A stretch of 45,940 nucleotides of DNA, taken from IMG/VR virus record IMGVR_UViG_3300031673_000104, positions 1 through 45,940 of that record. One strand, given 5' to 3'. The stretch comes from a virus. The notes beneath the pieces are model-generated. The model had not been told where the DNA came from and made no database searches. It saw only the letters and a program-made list of their open reading frames with translations. Within the stretch, counting starts at the first letter, position 1; each line of letters opens with the position of its first letter. Shown here in pieces: positions 17,389 through 25,894 of this stretch. Both the position numbers and the translations under genes were made by a program.

Positions 17389-19428
17389 TTACGCGCCGGC
17401 GTTCATGTAAAAGGCCCGCCAGTCGACCACAGCGGTACCGAAGTCCAGACGGGCTTTCATCTCGAGACCGTCAACGGTGAAGCCCATGCGGGTCTCCATG
17501 AAGACGCCCTCCTGGCCCTCCAGGTAGGCGTATTCAATAGTTTCCACTCCATCTTCGCCGGGCCGCGCGATCATGTACCAGGTATTTGCGGCAGAGGCGT
17601 CAAGCCGCGGATCGGAGAGCGGAGTCAGAGTGCCGGCCCAGGGATTGGTATTGGCTGGCGTGGCCGGCACGTAATTTGTGCTGGTGTACTGTAGCGCCAA
17701 CTGCCACTTGCCCTCCGGGACCACAAGAAAACGCGCCGTTACCGGAATGATGGTGGTTCCGTCGATGCCGGTCTGAACGCGCATAGCGAGCCGCCCTACG
17801 CCGAGCGAGTCAACACTGATTGCAGTGCCCGATGAGGTGTAGTTGGCGTGATTCGTGGCGTCAAATAGGCTATTGCCGTCACCCATGGTCGGATTTGCGG
17901 TGATCAGAGCCCATACGGTGTCAGCCTCGAGCCGTGCAGCGGCGTTGCCGAGGGCGACCGGGAAGCGATTGAAGGCACCAAGATCATCATTTATGATGGC
18001 CTGGCGAGTGAGAGGCAGGATCCGACCGAATGTCTTGATGGCATAGGATTCCTGCGCCTCGTCGATCTTGCCATACGGAAATTCCCCACCTTCGGGAACC
18101 TTCTCCAGTGTCGCCGCTTCACCGAGCGAGACGATATAGCGGGTCTTGAAGTCCGAGGCGTTCGACTGCGAGCAGAATTCCCGCCAACGGCTCGTATACT
18201 CCCGGTAGGCGCTGGTGAGGCGTTTGTTCGCCGTGTTAGCCAGGATGTAGGGGAAATCGCTCGAAGACATCGCCCCGAGCTGTTCCAGTCCCCTGTCTCC
18301 GATGATGGTTCCCTGCCGGCTGAAGTTGAGCGCGTTCGTTGCGAGCTCCAGACGGCTCATTCCGCGCGTGGAAACACCGGCATGCTCCAAGCATTCCCGG
18401 GCCATATCCAAGAGCGTAAGCCCTCGGAATTGCCGCGCGCCGTCTTCGAGCTTGACTATACCGGGATTTGCGCGGTGAAGCAGGGAGTTGCTCAGCATCT
18501 CCCGGCGGGTTGTTCGTTCGTCGCGTCCCATCGTGACGGACGGGTTAGTCGGATCGGTTGGGGTTTCATCGAACCTGCTCGCCAGCTTGTCCATGATTGC
18601 CGCGCGCGCCTGTTCTACGGTGTTGTCGCCGGAGATCAGATCCTCCAGAAACTTGGATTCCAACTTGAACGGAGCGGACATCTTGCGAATATCGCTAGCC
18701 CGCAGACGCTCGGCCTTGGTTGCGGCCCACGCCGCTTCCCGCTTCGCGTCCGTGAGTTGCTCATCGCTGATCGCCTTCAGTTCATCGGTGCGGGCCTCGC
18801 CCGCTGCTGTGCCTTTATCGGGCATACTTACCTCCTGTTCGGGGATTCGGGCACTGGCCCGCAGAATTTCGACCTCGATGTATTCGGGGTCGCTGTCAGA
18901 GAGACTCATTTGGATGTGGGCGCCGGGGTCAGCTCCGATAGGGACGTTGGATATTTCTAGCGGCTCCCAGTCCGTTGCTTCGAAGCGGCGGATCTTCTCG
19001 TCCGCATTGTTTTCCACTTCGCGCATCTTGTAGATGCCGACACCCATGGAAACATTACGCGCGCCCTGCTCCACCTTATTCCAGATCTGATCGGCTTCAG
19101 CGTCACCCTTGAAATAGCGCAGCGTCGCCCTGCCGTTTGCACCATCGAGTTTGCCGTGTTCCACCACTCCGATCTGAGTCCGCATGCTGAACGCATCATG
19201 CGCATCAAGCACCGGAGCGCGACCACTATTGAGAGAATCGAGACGCACATTCTCGGGACCCGTGAGAAGCCTGAGCAGGTATTTGCCCCTACTCCACGAA
19301 AAGCGCAGGACTTCAGCGCCGCTATAGAACGTGGCCTCGACCGTTCGGTTTTCCTTGTCCACCGTCTCCGGTGCCAATGTGCATCGAAGCCTGGGTTTTG
19401 GGATCTTCATTGTTTCCAGTTGCGGCAT
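17389..19428 (-). CDS. Prohead protease-scaffold-major capsid fusion protein
   Basis: 679 residues. The start at 19428 has GGAGG nine bases upstream and lies 107 bases inside the portal gene. Residues 1-170 are an HK97-type (S78/U35) prohead protease: probable catalytic His77 in VLDAHDAF and Ser127 in NVSMGVGIY, then the WEPLEISNVPIGADPGA signature. Residues about 195-330 are charged and helical (scaffold or delta domain). Residues about 340-679 form the major capsid fold (QLGAMSSSDFPYILANTANK onwards). Such fusions are known in several phage groups. Self-cleavage would release capsid from the scaffold. Confidence 0.88.
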   Translation of the reverse strand: MPQLETMKIPKPRLRCTLAPETVDKENRTVEATFYSGAEVLRFSWSRGKYLLRLLTGPENVRLDSLNSGRAPVLDAHDAFSMRTQIGVVEHGKLDGANGRATLRYFKGDAEADQIWNKVEQGARNVSMGVGIYKMREVENNADEKIRRFEATDWEPLEISNVPIGADPGAHIQMSLSDSDPEYIEVEILRASARIPEQEVSMPDKGTAAGEARTDELKAISDEQLTDAKREAAWAATKAERLRASDIRKMSAPFKLESKFLEDLISGDNTVEQARAAIMDKLASRFDETPTDPTNPSVTMGRDERTTRREMLSNSLLHRANPGIVKLEDGARQFRGLTLLDMARECLEHAGVSTRGMSRLELATNALNFSRQGTIIGDRGLEQLGAMSSSDFPYILANTANKRLTSAYREYTSRWREFCSQSNASDFKTRYIVSLGEAATLEKVPEGGEFPYGKIDEAQESYAIKTFGRILPLTRQAIINDDLGAFNRFPVALGNAAARLEADTVWALITANPTMGDGNSLFDATNHANYTSSGTAISVDSLGVGRLAMRVQTGIDGTTIIPVTARFLVVPEGKWQLALQYTSTNYVPATPANTNPWAGTLTPLSDPRLDASAANTWYMIARPGEDGVETIEYAYLEGQEGVFMETRMGFTVDGLEMKARLDFGTAVVDWRAFYMNAGA

Positions 19429-20878
19429 TATCTGTGCCCTCCATCCATGGGAATTTCAGTCCGAGACTATCAAGCAGTTTCTTGATCTCGGCAATCTTTG
19501 CAACGAATGCGCGTGGATCATAGCCGCGCTCGGCAATCGATTCAAACAGATTTCCGGTGCCTGTTCCGAGACGCAGCTCGTCGGCTTGTGCATCTTTGTA
19601 CGGATCGACACTCATAAAGGCCGGAGGTGTCCAGGTAGCACCGTATAGAGGGGCCTGGATCTTACTCTGCAGTACAAGTGTGTCGATGAACCCGCGCCAC
19701 CACGGCCGGCACATCATCGGAATGATAAAGGCCCAGCGGAATACCTCGATCGCGGACCGGAAGTCCCGATCACCAGCTCGGAACGATGAATAGTTGACGT
19801 CTGCAAGGTCGCCGGTCAACTGCGCATAGAACATATCCACACCGGCCGCAATCATTTGCTGCTGCTTCTTGTAGACCGCGTCGTAGCCTTCATCGCGGGG
19901 TGGTGAAATAACGGTTGCTTTCTCGCCGAACTTTCCGTATCGGATCATGCCGGGCCGGAGCGTTTCAATCCGCTGTCCGGTCCCGTCTTCTGTCTTCGAT
20001 TCTCCGATCAGGCCGGAGTCTGGCCCTTCCGTCTGCTCCACCCACAGAGCCAGACAGGCAGCAATCCGCGCCTTCACGACTGCCGCCTCGTCCACGTCCC
20101 CCAGTTGCCGCATTCTGAGCATTACAGGGGCGAGCCATGGGACACCGTGTACCTGGCCTGGTCTCAGCTTCCTGTAGGCATGGACGACTCCCTCCGCCGG
20201 AATCCTCCTGCTCTGGTAGTCCGCGCTTAGCGACCTGAGCGTACCGCTAGAACCAGGATGCCGGTCGAACAGCCAATAGGCTGCCCGGCGGCCGATCTGA
20301 TCGAATTCAACGCCTTGCGTAATGTGGCCGGCAGTGCCGCGTGATTCCTGTTTGTCGCGGTCAATGTGATCCATCTCCATGAGTTGGATTTGGTACGGAA
20401 CGCGCAGCCCATCGGATGCGCGTCGCTGGCGCCGCCGGCTAAGGGACGCCCCACTCTCGACAATCGACCTGACAGCCAGGTGCTGCAAGCCCCAGAAATC
20501 AAGCTGCCCCTCAGAGTCACATTCCTCCTGCCAGAATTTGAATTCCTCGCTGATGATCTTGTCCGTTGCGTCGTCGCCAGTAGCTGGCTGCGGTGTAATC
20601 CCCGTGCCTACCGCACTATTGGCTATCACACTGGAAATGCGAGCTCCGTGCGGGTCGTTGGCCGTGAGGTCTCGCGAACGCTGAACCAGACGGTCAAGGT
20701 CCGGACCTATTGCCGCATTCGGGTCAGTTCTGGATGTCGTCCAGCCCTCGGTGCTCCGCCCCATGCGGGCTCCGTCATAGCTCGACAGCACTTCCAACGC
20801 TGCCCGGTAACGCGCCCGTTTGAAGGCAGCCTCAGGAGAGAACCACGAGACGGCGCGATCTATCCAGGGTTGCTCCAT
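19322..20878 (-). CDS. Portal protein, lambda family
   Basis: 518 residues; ATG overlaps the stop of the gpW-like gene (TAATG). N-terminal AFKRARYRAALEVLSSYDGA, then SRDLTANDPHGARISSVI and VGTGITP are hallmarks of lambda-type portals (Phage_portal_2). The C-terminal ~30 residues are low complexity (HIGTGDGGQGKPNGRG) and overlap the start of the protease-capsid gene. Forms the dodecameric DNA entry ring. Confidence 0.93.
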   Translation of the reverse strand: MEQPWIDRAVSWFSPEAAFKRARYRAALEVLSSYDGARMGRSTEGWTTSRTDPNAAIGPDLDRLVQRSRDLTANDPHGARISSVIANSAVGTGITPQPATGDDATDKIISEEFKFWQEECDSEGQLDFWGLQHLAVRSIVESGASLSRRRQRRASDGLRVPYQIQLMEMDHIDRDKQESRGTAGHITQGVEFDQIGRRAAYWLFDRHPGSSGTLRSLSADYQSRRIPAEGVVHAYRKLRPGQVHGVPWLAPVMLRMRQLGDVDEAAVVKARIAACLALWVEQTEGPDSGLIGESKTEDGTGQRIETLRPGMIRYGKFGEKATVISPPRDEGYDAVYKKQQQMIAAGVDMFYAQLTGDLADVNYSSFRAGDRDFRSAIEVFRWAFIIPMMCRPWWRGFIDTLVLQSKIQAPLYGATWTPPAFMSVDPYKDAQADELRLGTGTGNLFESIAERGYDPRAFVAKIAEIKKLLDSLGLKFPWMEGTDNAATGNNEDPKTQASMHIGTGDGGQGKPNGRGHVL

Positions 20879-21090
20879 TATTCCCTCGTGAAAACGGTAA
20901 TGCTCGTCCGAGCGGTTTCTGATGCCTGAGTGATCGGCGTATCGTCCAAGGTCGCCGCCATCATCGCCTCGATCCGCTCCATTTCCGCCAGGCTGCGGTA
21001 TTCGACCCTGTTCGATCCTGTGCCAACGACCAGAGCACCAACAGCAATCGCAGCCCGGAGATTATCGAGTTGGGTCTGAGTGAACGCCAC
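20878..21090 (-). CDS. gpW-like head-tail joining protein
   Basis: 70 residues. The frame extends upstream to an ATG at 21138, but a GTG at 21090 with GGAGG five bases upstream fits the family, whose lambda member is 68 residues. The sequence FTQTQLDNLRAAIAVGAL followed by RVEYRSLAEMERIEAMM is the gpW signature. Stabilises packaged DNA at the portal and prepares tail joining. Confidence 0.88.
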   Translation of the reverse strand: MAFTQTQLDNLRAAIAVGALVVGTGSNRVEYRSLAEMERIEAMMAATLDDTPITQASETARTSITVFTRE

Positions 21091-21283
21091 GTTTCCTCCG
21101 GAATACGATCTGCGTCTGATTGCCGGGCGCCGGGCCAACAGCTACGACATCCCACCCGAGATCGGCGTGAGCCTGAATTCGGTCAGGCCGGGCCGGGCCA
21201 TCATTGACCAGGACGTCGTAATCGAATCCAGGCAATGCTTGTGTCGTAACGTTCGGCTTCCGAACCGTAGTGCTTTTGCTCAT
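21062..21283 (-). CDS. Small hypothetical protein between terminase and gpW
   Basis: 73 residues from ATG at 21283, which overlaps the terminase stop (ATGA). C-terminal half (HADLGWDVVAVGPAPGNQTQIVFRR) has a compact alpha/beta look. It overlaps the start of the gpW-like gene by 29 bases. Position corresponds to short proteins between large terminase and joiner in lambda-like phages. Function unknown. Confidence 0.6.
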   Translation of the reverse strand: MSKSTTVRKPNVTTQALPGFDYDVLVNDGPARPDRIQAHADLGWDVVAVGPAPGNQTQIVFRRKRGVHSDPTR

Positions 21284-23220
21284 GATGAGAACCAATTCTC
21301 CCCGCCGGCGATCCATTTCTTTTCTGGCTTTGGTTTCGCTGGCTTCTTATCTCCTAGCCCGGCGACGACGCGCTCCTCTGCCATCCGCCGAAACCGATCG
21401 ACTTCCTGATTCAGCCGGAAAGCTGTGAGCGTCGTCAGTCCGACCAGCGCCGCATAGTTGTAGTTCCGGCAATCGAGAGACTCATTCCGGATGCCCTTTG
21501 TTTTTTTCTGCCAGGAGAACTTTGGCACGGGCCCGGTATAGTCCGGCACCCTGACCTCAGAGGTGAGCATTTCGAAGTAATCTCGGTCTCTCCCGGCCGG
21601 GAAATGACAGTACCCCGGGCCAGGTTCCACGATCTTGAGCCTCGAGTACACCGTCTCTTTTGCCGCATCGACGCCGATAACAACCGGCGCCGGGTACTTG
21701 CTCCGCCCTTGGCGCCCGCGCTTCGTTGGCCAGACGGCCCGATCACCGGCCCGGCCGATAATCGCCCATATCCGGCGGCCCTGTCGTTCCCCGCAGAACT
21801 TCCGGACGGTCTCTTTCTGAAAGCCAGCATCGATGCAGCCCGCGCGGATCGACAGCGGGATGCCGAGCTCGCTCAGCCATTCCCCCTTGAGCCAGTTGTC
21901 CAATTGCTCCCAGGCGGACGGGTGATCCGGATCAGTCGTAGTCAGCCTGGATGTGTCCCCCACGAACACGCGGTAGTCGATCGACCATGACTCCTCATCT
22001 GTTCCCCATCCGAGTAGCTCGGCTTCGATACGATTCCCCTGGATGTCCACCCCCGCGGTGAGCACACCCACGCCAGCCGGCAGCTCCGGACCGTAGGATT
22101 CACGCCTGGCCATGAGGGTATCCGCATCGGCTTTCGCATCAGTCGGGTCTTTGTACGGCTCTCCGCATTTCAGGTTGATAAACGTCTTTCGCTTGACCGG
22201 ATCCCGATGATTACGTTCCCAATCCTCGGCAACCGCCGGCCAGGCGTTCCCGGGCCAACCATAGGGATAATATAGGGCGTTGATGGCGTAAGACGTAACC
22301 TTAATTCGGCCACGGCCATTTTCGGGAGCTCGCGGTACCCACACACCGGACCCGAGAATTTTAGTCTTGACCCACTCTTCGAACCGTTCCCGGCATTTCC
22401 CACATTCGTACCGGGCCAGGTCAGGAGATCCGGCCGGCCACTTCAATCCTCCGGTGAGCCCCTCTTCGGCGAAGATAGATTTCTCAGAGAAGAGCAGCGG
22501 CTGCATGTGGCCGCAAGATGGGCAGGGAACATGGTAGAGATTCTGATTGCCACGATTGAACCAATAGCTGATCTGGCTGAACTCTTCAAGTGTAGGAGTG
22601 GAAACGAGATATGCCTTTTGTCTCGCGTAAGCGGCAAGGCGTTGGAGGAAGAGGTCCAGGGATCCGCCCTCACCGTCCAAATCGAGCGGATAGCCATCGA
22701 CCTCATCGGCCATTCCATAACGGCAGGGGTTGGACCTAAGATCTGCAGCAGAGTTTGCACCGGTGAGAATCAATTCATCGGCGCCGAACTCTTTTCTGTC
22801 GATCGTATTGGACCGATCCCGGGAACGTTTCGGGGCAACCTTCTCACGAAGCCGCGGCGTCGCCTGAATCATTCGGTCGATACGGCTCGATGTCCGGCGA
22901 AGGGTTTTGGTTGTAGGAGTGACCAGTAGCGCCGAATCCGGGTACATGTCCATCCAGCAGCCGAGAGCGTTGTAGCCGATCTCAGTGCCTGCCCCCTGGG
23001 CCGCTTTCATCAGCACGACGATATGGACCGGAGATTGCGGAGACAGATCGTCCATGATTTGCGCTGCATAGGGAACCCGCTCGGTGCGCCACGGTCCCGG
23101 CTCCGGGCTGGGCTTCCCGACGATGCGGTAGCGGTCGGCCCACTGAGAGACAGTGAGATCAGGCTCCGGCCGAATCCCGGCTGCGAAGGCGGAGCTACAG
23201 ACTGATGCTGCCGTCGCCAT
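21280..23220 (-). CDS. terL: Terminase large subunit, GpA family
   Basis: 646 residues from ATG at 23220, which has GGAGG nine bases upstream; the frame extends to 23307 but that part overlaps the small terminase. The N-terminal LTVSQWADRYR and SPEPGPWRTERVPY are the GpA (Phage_GPA, PF05876) signature. A degenerate Walker A, KAAQGAGTE, lies at residues 72-80 and an acidic box ADEVDGYP near residue 180. A CPSCGH...ECGKC zinc pair lies mid-protein as in lambda gpA. The nuclease part is C-terminal (GVDIQGNRIEAELLGWG). ATP-driven DNA packaging and genome cutting. Confidence 0.93.
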   Translation of the reverse strand: MATAASVCSSAFAAGIRPEPDLTVSQWADRYRIVGKPSPEPGPWRTERVPYAAQIMDDLSPQSPVHIVVLMKAAQGAGTEIGYNALGCWMDMYPDSALLVTPTTKTLRRTSSRIDRMIQATPRLREKVAPKRSRDRSNTIDRKEFGADELILTGANSAADLRSNPCRYGMADEVDGYPLDLDGEGGSLDLFLQRLAAYARQKAYLVSTPTLEEFSQISYWFNRGNQNLYHVPCPSCGHMQPLLFSEKSIFAEEGLTGGLKWPAGSPDLARYECGKCRERFEEWVKTKILGSGVWVPRAPENGRGRIKVTSYAINALYYPYGWPGNAWPAVAEDWERNHRDPVKRKTFINLKCGEPYKDPTDAKADADTLMARRESYGPELPAGVGVLTAGVDIQGNRIEAELLGWGTDEESWSIDYRVFVGDTSRLTTTDPDHPSAWEQLDNWLKGEWLSELGIPLSIRAGCIDAGFQKETVRKFCGERQGRRIWAIIGRAGDRAVWPTKRGRQGRSKYPAPVVIGVDAAKETVYSRLKIVEPGPGYCHFPAGRDRDYFEMLTSEVRVPDYTGPVPKFSWQKKTKGIRNESLDCRNYNYAALVGLTTLTAFRLNQEVDRFRRMAEERVVAGLGDKKPAKPKPEKKWIAGGENWFSS

Positions 23221-23782
23221 CGCCAACCACCTCCCAATGCCGTTTTTCAATTTCATCCGCAACTCTGGAGTCCGCTTCCCGAAGAGCGGTCCGTACCATT
23301 TCCTCAATTTCGATGGGGTCGGTCTTTCCTACCAGCTTTGGGCCCAGGTTCGTGGGCAGACTCTCCCGAGCCGAGGCGTGCATTCGTCCAATTGCGTAGA
23401 ACGTTTTCTTGACATCGATCGCCGAAAGGACCTCCCGGGATTCCTTCCGATATTTGAGCTCGGCCAGGTCCGCTTCAGCTTTTTCTCTCCGAGCCCGCGC
23501 GTCGGAGTAGCTCTCTCCATCGACGACGTCGACCGTCTCTGCAGGTTCTCGTTTTGGCTTGCCCTTCGATTTGGCTGCTGCCTTTGCATCTGGTTTCTGC
23601 TCAGGTTTCGCCGGCGCCGAGTTACGCCCCCAGGCCCGGTCACATTTGGCAAAGTTGAGCGATCCATCGGATTCAGCCGTAATCCTTCCAGTTGCAATCG
23701 CCTTGCGAACAGCAGTATGACTCCCACCGGGACGTCCGTCCGCTTTGCGGTGTCTGGCATATGCCCGGATCGATCCATTCAT
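23195..23782 (-). CDS. terS: Terminase small subunit (Nu1-like)
   Basis: 195 residues. N-terminal basic HTH-like region (YARHRKADGRPGGSHTAVRKAI, about residues 8-30) for binding the packaging site. A Lys/Ala/Pro-rich linker (about residues 55-85) and a C-terminal helical domain follow that should contact the large subunit. Overlaps the large terminase start by 26 bases. Two 12-bp direct repeats sit just upstream of its start codon. Confidence 0.8.
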   Translation of the reverse strand: MNGSIRAYARHRKADGRPGGSHTAVRKAIATGRITAESDGSLNFAKCDRAWGRNSAPAKPEQKPDAKAAAKSKGKPKREPAETVDVVDGESYSDARARREKAEADLAELKYRKESREVLSAIDVKKTFYAIGRMHASARESLPTNLGPKLVGKTDPIEIEEMVRTALREADSRVADEIEKRHWEVVGDGDGSISL

Positions 23783-23784
23783 TT

Positions 23785-23820
23785 CACCTGGAAACCTTTA
23801 GTGGGACCCACCTGGAAACC
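23785..23820. repeat. Two 12-bp direct repeats upstream of terS (possible packaging site)
   Basis: CACCTGGAAACC occurs at 23785-23796 and again at 23809-23820, 24 bp apart. In lambda-type phages terminase binding repeats lie next to the small terminase gene, so this is a candidate pac/cos recognition element. The proximal copy also overlaps the ribosome binding site of terS. Function inferred only. Confidence 0.5.
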
Positions 23821-23862
23821 CTGCAACTAGCACATTTGCGCAATCGAAACACCCGCGAGGCT

Positions 23863-24153
23863 TCAATCCCCAGGAAGGACCCGCTTAACTCTCCCGGCCA
23901 TCAGCCGATCTACATTCCCAACGAATGGCAGAGCCCGCAGCTCATCGCGTGTCATCACCCGGTGAATCCGATCATACGTGAGCCCGTTCGATGAATCAGG
24001 CTGGCTGAATTCATGCGGGGCCGTGATTCGAATCGCCGTCTTGTGGGCATCGCTCCAGACGGCACGCCCCTTACGAATCAGCCTATTAGCCGATTGCACG
24101 GAGGCATACCGAGATCCATGTGGGGCTGGGTTTAGGATGGGGATTGAGGACAT
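23863..24153 (-). CDS. Hypothetical protein at head of late operon
   Basis: 96 residues: HGSRYASVQSANRLIRKG (about residues 12-29) then ITAPHEFSQPDSS. Resembles small phage proteins of unknown role placed before terminase genes. No convincing ribosome binding site precedes the ATG. It stands between the attP region and terS, in the same direction as terS. Confidence 0.55.
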   Translation of the reverse strand: MSSIPILNPAPHGSRYASVQSANRLIRKGRAVWSDAHKTAIRITAPHEFSQPDSSNGLTYDRIHRVMTRDELRALPFVGNVDRLMAGRVKRVLPGD

Positions 24154-24415
24154 AGGATGGGTGTCCGCGCCCTACTCGCTGGGAGCCGGGCTATTGCCCG
24201 GAGGTTGCCGTTTCGCTGACGTGTTCAGACTCGAACATTCTACAGCCGTAGCTGATGCTTGACATCCCAATCATGGCATAGAACAGAATCACCGTCAAAT
24301 GTTTCTGATCCGCCCGAGCGGGATGTGATAGGATACATCCGCTCGCCTTTAACCGGGTGAGCCCCGGCGCCCTGCTGATGCTTGACAACCTCACTGGGCG
24401 CCGGGCAGACAGCAA

Positions 24416-24649
24416 ACCGGATCACAAACCGGATAGTCTCCGCAGAAATCCAACCAGATCAGCGCTGCCTAGAGGTCTGCAAAACCTTTATTCGCCGGTT
24501 CGATTCCGGCCCGCGCCTCCAACAACTTACCGTATTATCAACACTTTCCATCATCATACTCATTCACTGCCGATCACTCTGAATCGGCGAAGAGACATCG
24601 AAACTGAAACAACCGACCGGATCACCAACCGGAACAGTAACCGGATCAC
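24416..24649. repeat. ACCGGATCAC direct repeats flanking attP core
   Basis: Exact copies at 24416-24425, 24616-24625 and 24640-24649, with partial copies (AACCGGA type) at 24427-24433 and 24627-24633. They bracket the tRNA-like core at roughly 50 bp and 95-120 bp, the arrangement of integrase arm-type sites. Their role is inferred from position. Confidence 0.6.
24472..24521 (+). other. attP core: 3' half of a tRNA-Cys (GCA)
   Basis: Starts with a 5-bp anticodon stem GAGGT/ACCTT around loop CTGCAAA (anticodon GCA at 24479-24481). A T-arm GCCGG-TTCGATT-CCGGC (24494-24510), the acceptor 3' strand CCGCGCC and an encoded CCA (24519-24521) follow. There is no matching 5' acceptor strand or D-arm upstream, so this is not a working tRNA. 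It is the identity segment by which integration restores the 3' end of a host tRNA-Cys gene. It lies ~320 bp from the integrase stop, as expected. Confidence 0.85.
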
Positions 24650-24838
24650 CCCTCCGGACCGCATATCGCGACGTGAACACAAACTCCAAATCCTCAAACT
24701 GAACCGCAATGGTGTTTTTCCCGCCACGCACCAGCACTCGACAGCGGGTGCCCTTTCGCTCCGGCAATCGACAACGCCAATACCAGACATAATCAAACGG
24801 TCCGGAGGCATTGCTGAGCCAGGTTGGTTCCGCAGGTC

Positions 24839-25894
24839 TCACCCCCCCACCACCTTCAGCGCCGGCCGTAGCAGCTTCTCGTAGCGCTCCATCGCGGCCC
24901 GCCTATGCTGCGCTGTCGGGTGGACATACCTCATGACCATCCGCAGGCTCGAATGCCCCAGGATGGCCGCCAGCGTCGGTAGATCGCACCCTGATTCCGC
25001 CATCCGCGTCGCGAACGTGTGCCGCAGATCGTACATCACGAAAGACACCCCGGCCGCCCGACAGACCTCATAGTGTTGACCGTTGAGCTTTGTTAGATGC
25101 CGGCCAGGATACCGCGGCGAAGGAAACGCCCACCTGTCCGGTGTCTGCATCCGGCGCCGGAAGATAGAAATTGACTCCCCCATCAGATCCAACGTCCGCC
25201 GAGCTGCTCGGCTCTTCCCGCCGCGGATGTGCAACTGCCCGGCGTCAAGATCGATGTCATCCTGCTCGAGCGACATAATCTCTTCCGGCCGGCAGCCCTG
25301 CAGCAGCATCAGCCGGGTAACGTCATGCAGAGTTGGCTTCCTGGAAGCCGCACAGAAATAAGCCCGCTCTTCATCCGCCGCAACAACATGGATCCGGATT
25401 GCATCCTCATCGGACGGGATTGTCACTTCCTTTACCGGGTTCGTCTCACACCAGCGGTGTTTCAGCACATATTTCCGGTAGAACAGCGAGAGGTTACTCA
25501 GATCGTGTCGGAGCGTGATGTCCCGGACCCCATGCTCAGTGATCCGCCAGGCCTTGTAATCGTCGACGTCGCCCGGGGTGATGTCTTTCACCAGGCGGTC
25601 ACTAAAGAACGCCACCAGAGACGAAAATGAAGTCCTGATTCTCTTCGCCGTGTTCTCTTTCCGCCGGTACTCCACATCCCGGCACCAAGAGACGAACGTC
25701 GCCGCCGCCTCACTGAATCGTGATGATTCGATCGCGATTTTCCGCTCGGCAAACTCCGCCCGCTTCTGTTCCGCAATCCGTTCCGCCGCGCTCGCGTTTC
25801 GTTTCGTGGCGGCCAAACCGGTGCTTCGCCGATATTCTTTCCCGTCGACCCACACCCGGTAATACCACCGGCCGCCGCGCGCTTCTATTCCCAT
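24839..25894 (-). CDS. int: Tyrosine-type integrase
   Basis: 351 residues from ATG at 25894, which follows AGGAAGGAG at seven bases; the frame extends to 26035 but that overlaps the upstream HTH gene. Residues 1-30 form an AP2-like beta arm-binding domain (GGRWYYRVWVDGKEYRRST). About 60-150 is the core-binding domain. The catalytic domain has Arg202 (CRPEEI), YDLRHTFAT (288-296, box II with Tyr in place of the usual first His), His314 (ILGHSS) and the nucleophile Tyr323 (MRYVHPT). Catalyses integration at the adjacent attP. Confidence 0.95.
   Translation of the reverse strand: MGIEARGGRWYYRVWVDGKEYRRSTGLAATKRNASAAERIAEQKRAEFAERKIAIESSRFSEAAATFVSWCRDVEYRRKENTAKRIRTSFSSLVAFFSDRLVKDITPGDVDDYKAWRITEHGVRDITLRHDLSNLSLFYRKYVLKHRWCETNPVKEVTIPSDEDAIRIHVVAADEERAYFCAASRKPTLHDVTRLMLLQGCRPEEIMSLEQDDIDLDAGQLHIRGGKSRAARRTLDLMGESISIFRRRMQTPDRWAFPSPRYPGRHLTKLNGQHYEVCRAAGVSFVMYDLRHTFATRMAESGCDLPTLAAILGHSSLRMVMRYVHPTAQHRRAAMERYEKLLRPALKVVGG

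Larger units (their letters stand above)
24154..24838. other. Structured non-coding region containing attP
   Basis: About 685 bases with no convincing gene. It contains two exact copies of GCTGATGCTTGACA (24251-24264 and 24374-24387); an imperfect hairpin GAGCGGGATGT/ACATCCGCTC (24316-24344); a 10-bp inverted repeat CCCGGCGCCC/GGGCGCCGGG (24363-24372 and 24396-24405) whose loop holds the second 14-mer; the tRNA-Cys 3' half (24472-24521); and three copies of ACCGGATCAC on either side of it. Together this is the layout expected of an attP with integrase core and arm sites. Confidence 0.7.

Noticed and set aside
17389-17410. Terminator hairpin after the capsid gene (CGCCGG...CCGGCG)
   Set aside because: The hairpin includes the stop codon and has no T-run after it; the real terminator is at 16329-16361.
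24191-24425. Short minus-strand frames in the attP region
   Set aside because: No ribosome site, Cys/Ser-rich composition, and they cover repeats and hairpins of the attachment region.
24472-24521. tRNA-Cys gene
   Set aside because: Only the anticodon arm, T-arm and 3' acceptor with CCA are present; the 5' acceptor strand and D-arm are missing. It is better read as attP identity sequence.
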